This document shows positions 58,868 through 64,000 of a stretch of DNA of 64,000 nt, one piece after another (within the stretch, counting starts at the first letter, position 1; the number at the start of each line of letters is the position of its first letter). Made by a program: the position numbers and the translations under genes. The notes under the pieces are model-generated. The model was not told where the DNA came from. It searched no databases and saw only the letters and a list, made by a program, of their open reading frames with translations. The stretch covers positions 62,001 through 126,000 of the forward strand of contig NZ_MWLK01000013.1 in NCBI RefSeq assembly GCF_002198715.1, given 5' to 3'. The DNA comes from Rhodomicrobium sp. R_RK_3. Lineage in GTDB: Bacteria; Pseudomonadota; Alphaproteobacteria; Rhizobiales; Rhodomicrobiaceae.

Positions 58868-60638
58868 ACTCGGCATTATCGGGAATTGCGGCATCGCCGC
58901 GCTGGTCGACAAGAAAGCCAATATCGTCTGGTGCTGCCTGCCCCGCTTCGACAAGGACCCCATCTTCCATTCGCTGCTCGGTAGCCCCAAACAGGCGCCC
59001 GATGCCGGCCGTTTTTCGGTGGAACTGGAGGATTTCGTTTCCAGCGAACAGAGTTACGTCCCCAACACCGCCGTCCTGAAAACCATCCTGCACGGCGAGA
59101 GCGGTTCGGTGCAGGTGACCGATTTCGTGCCGCGCTTCCATTGGCGCGACCGCGCCTTCCGTCCGCAAATGCTCGTGCGGCGCTTGACCCCGATCAGCGG
59201 CTCGCCGCGTGTTCGAATCAGGGTGAAACCGAGATTTGAATATGGTAACGTAGACCCGAATGTGACTTTTGGCTCAAACCACGTCCGCTATGTTGGACCT
59301 GGATTTGCCATCCGCCTGACAACGGATGCGCCGATTGATTATATATTGGATGAAGTCGCATTTAATCTAGCGGAACCAGTCAATCTCATTCTCGGGCCGG
59401 ACGAAACTCTTACCGAGGGTGCGACCGAGACAGCGGTGAACTATGAAGAGCGCACTCAGCTCTATTGGAAGCAGTGGGTCCACCGCCTCGCCGTGCCGTC
59501 CGAATGGCAGGACGCCGTCATCCGCGCGGCCATCACCTTAAAACTCTGCAATTACGAACCGACCGGTGCCATCGTGGCGGCTCTGACCACCAGCATCCCT
59601 GAGGCCGCCGAGACCGAGCGGAACTGGGATTACCGTTATTGCTGGATCCGGGATGCCCTGTTCGTCGTGCGCGCGCTGAACAGCCTCTCCGCCGTGCGCA
59701 CGATGGAGAATTATTTCCGCTGGATCATGAACATCGTCGCCAATGCCCGCGACAGCCATCTCCAGCCGGTCTATGGCGTCGGCCTCGAACAGGCGCTGAT
59801 CGAGCGCACGATTCCCCAGCTCGGCGGCTATCGCGGCTATGGCCCGGTTCGCGTCGGCAACCAGGCCTATGAGCATTTCCAGCACGACACTTACGGCAAT
59901 CTCGTGCTCGGCGCCTCGCAGGCGTTTTTCGACAAGCGGCTGCTCGCTCCTGCCGGCATCGAGGATTTCAAGAAACTCGAATTTTGCGGCGAACAGTCCT
60001 TCGCGCTGCATGACAAGCCCGACGCCGGCATGTGGGAGCTGCGCCACCGCGCCCGCATTCATACCTCCTCCAGCGTGATGTGCTGGGCAGCCTGCGACCG
60101 GCTGGCGAAGATCGCCGCCCATCTCGGGCTGATCGACCGCCATGTGCTCTGGCGCGAGCGCGCCGATACCATCAAGGCGACCATTCTCGACCGGGCCTGG
60201 TCGGAGAAGCGCAAGGCCTATGTCGAAAGCTTCGGCGGCGAGCATCTGGACGCCAGCGTGCTGCTGATGAGCGAGGTCGGCTTCATCGAGCCGCACAATC
60301 CGCGCTTCATCTCGACGCTCGACCAGATGGAGAAGGTGCTCGGCCGGGGCCCGCATATGATGCGCTACGAAGCCCCGGACGATTTCGGCATGCCGAAGAC
60401 GGCGTTCAATGTCTGCGCCTTCTGGCGCGTCGATGCGCTCGCCCGCGTCGGACGCCGCGAGCAGGCGCGCGAGAATTTCGAGGCGCTGCTTTCGGCGCGC
60501 AATCATCTCGGGCTGATGTCCGAGGACACAGACCCGATCACCGGGGAGGCCTGGGGGAATTTCCCGCAGACCTATTCGATGGTCGGCATCATCAACGGGG
60601 CCATGCGTTTGTCGCGGCCCTGGGAAGGGGTGGTATGA
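58854..60638 (+). CDS. Glycoside hydrolase family 15 protein (glucoamylase/trehalase-like)
   Basis: The 594-residue protein has the GH15 N-terminal beta domain (MSTLELGIIGNCGIAALVDKKANIVWCCLPRFDKDP) and an (alpha/alpha)6 catalytic domain. The latter has RNWDYRYCWIRDALFVV, a general-acid Glu in GMWELRHRARIHTSSSVMCW, and a C-terminal SEDTDPITGEAWGNFPQTYSM. Bacterial GH15 enzymes in trehalose operons are often trehalases or glucan-degrading enzymes. The start is GTG inside the otsB end, and the stop overlaps otsA (ATGA). Base composition drops in 59221-59400, coding part of the N-terminal domain (see findings). It probably acts in the cytoplasm with OtsAB and Glk. Confidence 0.93.
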   Translation: MSTLELGIIGNCGIAALVDKKANIVWCCLPRFDKDPIFHSLLGSPKQAPDAGRFSVELEDFVSSEQSYVPNTAVLKTILHGESGSVQVTDFVPRFHWRDRAFRPQMLVRRLTPISGSPRVRIRVKPRFEYGNVDPNVTFGSNHVRYVGPGFAIRLTTDAPIDYILDEVAFNLAEPVNLILGPDETLTEGATETAVNYEERTQLYWKQWVHRLAVPSEWQDAVIRAAITLKLCNYEPTGAIVAALTTSIPEAAETERNWDYRYCWIRDALFVVRALNSLSAVRTMENYFRWIMNIVANARDSHLQPVYGVGLEQALIERTIPQLGGYRGYGPVRVGNQAYEHFQHDTYGNLVLGASQAFFDKRLLAPAGIEDFKKLEFCGEQSFALHDKPDAGMWELRHRARIHTSSSVMCWAACDRLAKIAAHLGLIDRHVLWRERADTIKATILDRAWSEKRKAYVESFGGEHLDASVLLMSEVGFIEPHNPRFISTLDQMEKVLGRGPHMMRYEAPDDFGMPKTAFNVCAFWRVDALARVGRREQARENFEALLSARNHLGLMSEDTDPITGEAWGNFPQTYSMVGIINGAMRLSRPWEGVV

Positions 60639-62023
60639 GCAGGCTGGTGGTCGTATCGAACCGTGTGGCCTATCTTGAGAAGCAGAACCAATCGGGGGGG
60701 CTTGCCGTCGCTTTGGGCGACGCCCTCCGCCAGACCGGCGGGGTCTGGTTCGGCTGGGACGGCGCCGTGGTCGACGACCGCGCGCCGCTCCCGGTCTCGA
60801 TCGAACAGGCCGGCACCGTGACCATCGCCACCGTTCCGCTCACGGAAAAAGACTATCAGGAATATTATGTCGGCTTCGCCAACCAGGTGCTCTGGCCGGT
60901 CTGCCATTACCGCCTCGACCTCGTCAAATTCGAGACCGTCTATTTCGACGGCTATCGCCGCGTCAATGCCCGTTTCGCGGACGCGCTGATCGAACTCCTG
61001 CGCCCCGATGACGTCATCTGGGTGCATGACTATCACCTGATTTCGCTCGCTTCCGAACTGCGCTCGCGCGGCGCCAAGCAGCGCATCGGCTTCTTCCTGC
61101 ACATCCCCTTCCCGCCGCCCGGCGTGCTGCTCGCCGTGCCGGTGCATCAATGGCTGATCAAGTCGCTGTTCTCTTATGACGTCATCGGCTTCCAGACCCA
61201 TTCCGACGTCGTCAATTTCCAGCGCTTCGCCAGCGAGACCAGCGACGGCAAGATCCTCAGCGACGGCCGCGTCATCGCCTTCGGCCGCACCGTGATCGCC
61301 CGCGCCTTCCCGATCGGCATCGATGTCGAGGCTTTTGCCGCCATGGCGCATACCTCCGCCGCGGCCGATGCCATCGAACGGCTGAACCGGCGCAATTTGG
61401 AGCGCAAACATATTGTCGGCGTCGACCGGCTGGATTATTCCAAGGGCCTGCCGGAGCGCATGAAGGCGTTCCGCCGCCTCCTCGAACTCTATCCCGACAA
61501 GCAGAAGACCGTCACCTTGATGCAGATCGCCCCGCCGACCCGCGAGGATGTCGCCGCCTATACCGACATCCGCCAGGAGCTGGAGCAGCTTTCCGGCTCG
61601 ATCAATGGCGAATACGGCGATTTCGACTGGACGCCCGTCCGGTATATCCACCGGAACCTGCCGCGCGACCAGCTCGCCGCCTTGTTCCGCGGCTCCGAGG
61701 TCGGTCTGGTGACGCCGCTGCGCGATGGCATGAACCTCGTCGCCAAGGAATATGTCGCCGCCCAGGACGAGAGCGATCCGGGCGTGCTTGTCCTGTCGAG
61801 ATTTGCCGGCGCGGCTGAGGATCTAGTGGAAGCTTTGATCGTTAACCCTTACGATCTTGACGACATCGCCCATGCGCTGGAGCAGGCGCTGAACATGCCG
61901 CTCGACGAGCGGCGAGCGCGTCATCGCGCCTTGCTCGAGCGGGTGATCAAGCATGATGCCGCGCATTGGCGGGAAGACTTCCTCGCGGCCCTCGCGCCGC
62001 AATTGCAGGAGCCGGTAATATGA
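60635..62023 (+). CDS. otsA: Trehalose-6-phosphate synthase (UDP-forming)
   Basis: OtsA joins UDP-glucose and glucose-6-phosphate. The 462-residue GT20 enzyme shows VVSNRVA and GGLAVALGDAL, HDYHLISLASELR, FLHIPFPPP, GVDRLDYSKGLPERMKAF (Arg and Lys that bind the nucleotide sugar phosphates) and RDGMNLVAKEYVAAQ. The ATG at 60635 overlaps the GH15 stop by four bases, and the stop overlaps glk by four bases. It forms with otsB the trehalose pathway used in osmotic and desiccation protection. Confidence 0.97.
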   Translation: MSRLVVVSNRVAYLEKQNQSGGLAVALGDALRQTGGVWFGWDGAVVDDRAPLPVSIEQAGTVTIATVPLTEKDYQEYYVGFANQVLWPVCHYRLDLVKFETVYFDGYRRVNARFADALIELLRPDDVIWVHDYHLISLASELRSRGAKQRIGFFLHIPFPPPGVLLAVPVHQWLIKSLFSYDVIGFQTHSDVVNFQRFASETSDGKILSDGRVIAFGRTVIARAFPIGIDVEAFAAMAHTSAAADAIERLNRRNLERKHIVGVDRLDYSKGLPERMKAFRRLLELYPDKQKTVTLMQIAPPTREDVAAYTDIRQELEQLSGSINGEYGDFDWTPVRYIHRNLPRDQLAALFRGSEVGLVTPLRDGMNLVAKEYVAAQDESDPGVLVLSRFAGAAEDLVEALIVNPYDLDDIAHALEQALNMPLDERRARHRALLERVIKHDAAHWREDFLAALAPQLQEPVI

Positions 62024-62973
62024 GACCCTGGCGGCTGGTTGCGGATGTGGGCGGCTCGAATGTGCGTTTCGCGCGCAGCCGGGCGCAGCACGCGCTGAGC
62101 GAGCGCCGCAGCTATCCGTTGACCGACTTCGACAGTTTCCCGGACGCGCTGGCCGCCTTTCTCGACGAGACCGGCGGGGCGGAAGGCTGTTCGGCCGCGG
62201 TCGTCGGCGTTGCCGGGCCTGTCGATGGCGACAAGGTCAAGCTCACCAACGCGCCCTGGTCGCTCGAGGCCGGCGAGATCGCCGCCATGCTGGCGGGCGC
62301 GCCGGCGCGGCTGATCAATGATTTGCAGGCGGTGGCCTTGTCCCTGCCCTATCTGGAAGCCGACGAACTCATTCCCATCGGCGAGGCCGAGCGGAAGTCC
62401 GCGCCGCGCCAGACCATGCTGGCCGTCAATGTCGGCACCGGCTTTGGCGGCGCGACCGTCATCCCGGCCGGGGCCGGCTGGGTGACCAATCCCGGCGAGC
62501 CCGGCCATATGCGGCTCGGCGGCTGTACCGCCCTGGAGCTTGAACTCGTTCAGGATGCGGGCTGCGTCGAAGAGGTGCTGTCGGGCCGGGGCGTCGAGCC
62601 GCTTTACCGGCGGCTGGCGGCGCGCGCCGGCGTCACCGGCGAGCCCGGCGTCAGCGGCGCCAAGATTTTCGCCAGCGCCTCCGAACACGCCGTCGCGACC
62701 GAGACTGTGCGGCAGTTCTCCGCGCTGCTGGGCCGCGTCGCGGGCGACCTGGTGCTCGCCTCGGCGGCCTGGGGCGGCGTGTATCTCTGCGGCAGCGTCG
62801 TCAATGGCTGGGCGGCGGCGGGCGGAGGGGCTCTCTTCCGTGCGCCCTTCGAGGACAAGGGCCCGATGCGCTCGCGCATGGAAACCGTCTATTCCGGCAT
62901 CATCGCCCGCGACGACGCAGCACTGATCGGGCTGACCTACCTTCCCATCGAGGCGGGCGAAGCGGTTCTCTGA
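62020..62973 (+). CDS. glk: Glucokinase
   Basis: The 317-residue ROK-unrelated bacterial glucokinase (Glk family) phosphorylates glucose to glucose-6-phosphate. Landmarks are LVADVGGSNVRFA (phosphate loop), the glucose-binding INDLQAVALSLP (Asn-Asp), LAVNVGTGFGGATV and the EPGHMRLGG motif. In this operon it would recycle glucose released by the GH15 enzyme into the substrate of OtsA. The ATG overlaps the otsA stop (ATGA). It is the last gene of the otsB-GH15-otsA-glk operon. Confidence 0.95.
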   Translation: MRPWRLVADVGGSNVRFARSRAQHALSERRSYPLTDFDSFPDALAAFLDETGGAEGCSAAVVGVAGPVDGDKVKLTNAPWSLEAGEIAAMLAGAPARLINDLQAVALSLPYLEADELIPIGEAERKSAPRQTMLAVNVGTGFGGATVIPAGAGWVTNPGEPGHMRLGGCTALELELVQDAGCVEEVLSGRGVEPLYRRLAARAGVTGEPGVSGAKIFASASEHAVATETVRQFSALLGRVAGDLVLASAAWGGVYLCGSVVNGWAAAGGGALFRAPFEDKGPMRSRMETVYSGIIARDDAALIGLTYLPIEAGEAVL

Positions 62974-63046
62974 GGTTTGCCTTCCTGCCCTGCCCTCCCC
63001 TAAGGCCGCGTGAGCAACCTGCGCCGCGCCAAACACCCGCATCGGG

Positions 63047-63061
63047 CGCTTTGTGAAAGCG
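63047..63061 (+). promoter_or_regulatory. Short inverted repeat upstream of the alcohol dehydrogenase gene
   Basis: CGCTTT and AAAGCG form a perfect 6-bp inverted repeat around GTG, flanked by CATC and GATG, 39 bases before the ATG at 63101. It may be an operator or a small leader hairpin. Confidence 0.3.
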
Positions 63062-63100
63062 GATGATGCATTAGAATGGCGGGCAAAAGGGAGGACAATC

Positions 63101-64000
63101 ATGAAAATCCGCGCCGCTGTTCTGGAAGAGATGGGCCGCCAGCCGCCCTATGCGCAGTCTTTGCCGCTGACCATCGGCGAGATCGAATTGCAAGGGCCCA
63201 AATCCGGCGAGGTGCTGGTCAAGATGGCCGCCGCGGGCCTCTGCCACTCCGACCTCTCCGTCATCGACGGCAACCGGCCGCGCCCGGTGCCGATGGTGCT
63301 CGGCCATGAAGCCGCCGGCATCGTGGAAGAGGTCGGCGCGAATGTGCACGACCTGAAGCCGGGCGATCACGTCGCCCTCGTCTTCGTGCCGAGCTGCGGC
63401 CATTGCCTGCCCTGCGCCAGCGGACGTCCCGCCCTGTGCGAACCGGCCGCCGCGGCCGGCGGCGCCGGCACGCTGCTCTCGGGCGAGCGCCGCCTCAGCC
63501 GCGACGGCCACGACCTCAACCATCTGCTCGGCGTCGCCGCCTTCGCCGAATACGCCACTTGCTCACGCCGCTCGCTGGTGAAGATCGATCCGGAATTGCC
63601 GCTCGACCACGCCGCCCTGTTCGGCTGCGCCGTGCTGACCGGCGTCGGCGCGGTGGTGAACACGGCGCGCATCGAGCCGGGCAGCACGGTCGCCGTGGTC
63701 GGCCTCGGCGGCGTCGGCCTGTCGACCATCCTCGGCGCCGTCGCCGCCGGAGCCGAGCGCATCGTCGCCGTCGATCTCGCCGAAGACAAGCTGGCGCTCG
63801 CGGCGTCCCTCGGCGCGACCGACGCCTTCGTCGCCGGCGAAGGCGCCGCGCAGGCCATCAAGGACGCAACCGGCGGCGGCGTGCATTACGCCTTCGAGAT
63901 GGCCGGCGCCGTCCCCGCCCTCGACCTCGCCTACCGCATCACCCGGCGCGGCGGCACCACCATCACCGCCGGCCTGCCCAACCCGAACGCCCTGCTGAGT
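63101..64000 (+). CDS. Zinc-dependent alcohol dehydrogenase (partial, cut by window end)
   Basis: The open frame of 300 codons runs off the right edge without a stop. It is a medium-chain zinc dehydrogenase: catalytic Cys48 (GLCHSD), GHEAAG (His69, Glu70), structural zinc Cys99, Cys102, Cys105 and Cys113 (CGHCLPC...C), and a Rossmann motif [22 protein letters not shown]. The arrangement fits the class III-like alcohol/formaldehyde dehydrogenase group and its relatives. GGGAGGAC precedes the ATG. Missing C-terminal residues number about 70-80. Confidence 0.93.
   Translation, partial: MKIRAAVLEEMGRQPPYAQSLPLTIGEIELQGPKSGEVLVKMAAAGLCHSDLSVIDGNRPRPVPMVLGHEAAGIVEEVGANVHDLKPGDHVALVFVPSCGHCLPCASGRPALCEPAAAAGGAGTLLSGERRLSRDGHDLNHLLGVAAFAEYATCSRRSLVKIDPELPLDHAALFGCAVLTGVGAVVNTARIEPGSTVAVVGLGGVGLSTILGAVAAGAERIVAVDLAEDKLALAASLGATDAFVAGEGAAQAIKDATGGGVHYAFEMAGAVPALDLAYRITRRGGTTITAGLPNPNALLS

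Overview
The window reads as a stretch of chromosome from a high-GC alphaproteobacterium, most likely of the order Hyphomicrobiales (Rhizobiales). The grounds are the gene families (DUF1036, DUF992, DUF971, a transglutaminase-DUF2126 fusion, an RNase E with a long insertion in its S1 domain), the block amidase - class A PBP - RF2 divergent from rne, and the palindromic intergenic repeats. I cannot name the genus. It looks like core and household DNA: I see no integrase, transposase, phage module or CRISPR array.

Layout. 1-7.4 kb: a predicted peptide-modification locus with the tail of a possible alpha-E protein, a transglutaminase fused to a putative amidoligase, a circularly permuted ATP-grasp fused to an alpha-E domain, and a second transglutaminase. 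7.6-13.3 kb: a DUF1036 protein coupled to a small unannotated ORF, a flavoprotein oxidase, a toxin-like remnant, an alpha/beta hydrolase whose nucleophile position is proline, a PQQ-type sugar dehydrogenase and a phytase-like esterase. 13.4-20 kb: gltB and gltD on the minus strand, separated by a palindromic repeat. 20.5-30.4 kb: an AraC regulator, then prfB (with its programmed +1 frameshift), a PBP1A and an AMIN-type amidase on the minus strand, and rne divergent behind a 741-bp leader. 30.6-37.9 kb: a membrane methyltransferase, prolyl aminopeptidase, class III aminotransferase, RhlE-like helicase and several small proteins.

37.9-46 kb: a polysaccharide-linked group (DUF4910 hydrolase, SDR epimerase, O-antigen-ligase-like protein), DUF992, a TPR-methyltransferase and an LpqC-like esterase. 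46.2-54.2 kb: sdhCDA, and sdhB about 4.5 kb downstream, with SRPBCC, MFS, AraC and creD genes in between. 54.2-57.4 kb: two coupled HExxH proteins, DUF1697, a slipin, and two overlapping tRNA-like sequences of unusual structure. 58.1-63 kb: a tightly overlapping trehalose operon otsB-GH15-otsA-glk. 63.1 kb to the end: the start of a zinc alcohol dehydrogenase cut by the window edge.

Functional themes: nitrogen assimilation (glutamate synthase), peptidoglycan synthesis and cleavage, RNA turnover and translation termination, the TCA cycle and respiration, and trehalose turnover. The least explained parts are the tRNA-like pair, the structured leaders before the ATP-grasp gene and rne, the three families of intergenic palindromic repeats, and the small coupled ORF beside DUF1036. 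All positions, translations and base counts are from reading by eye. Family names are from recognition, not from searches.
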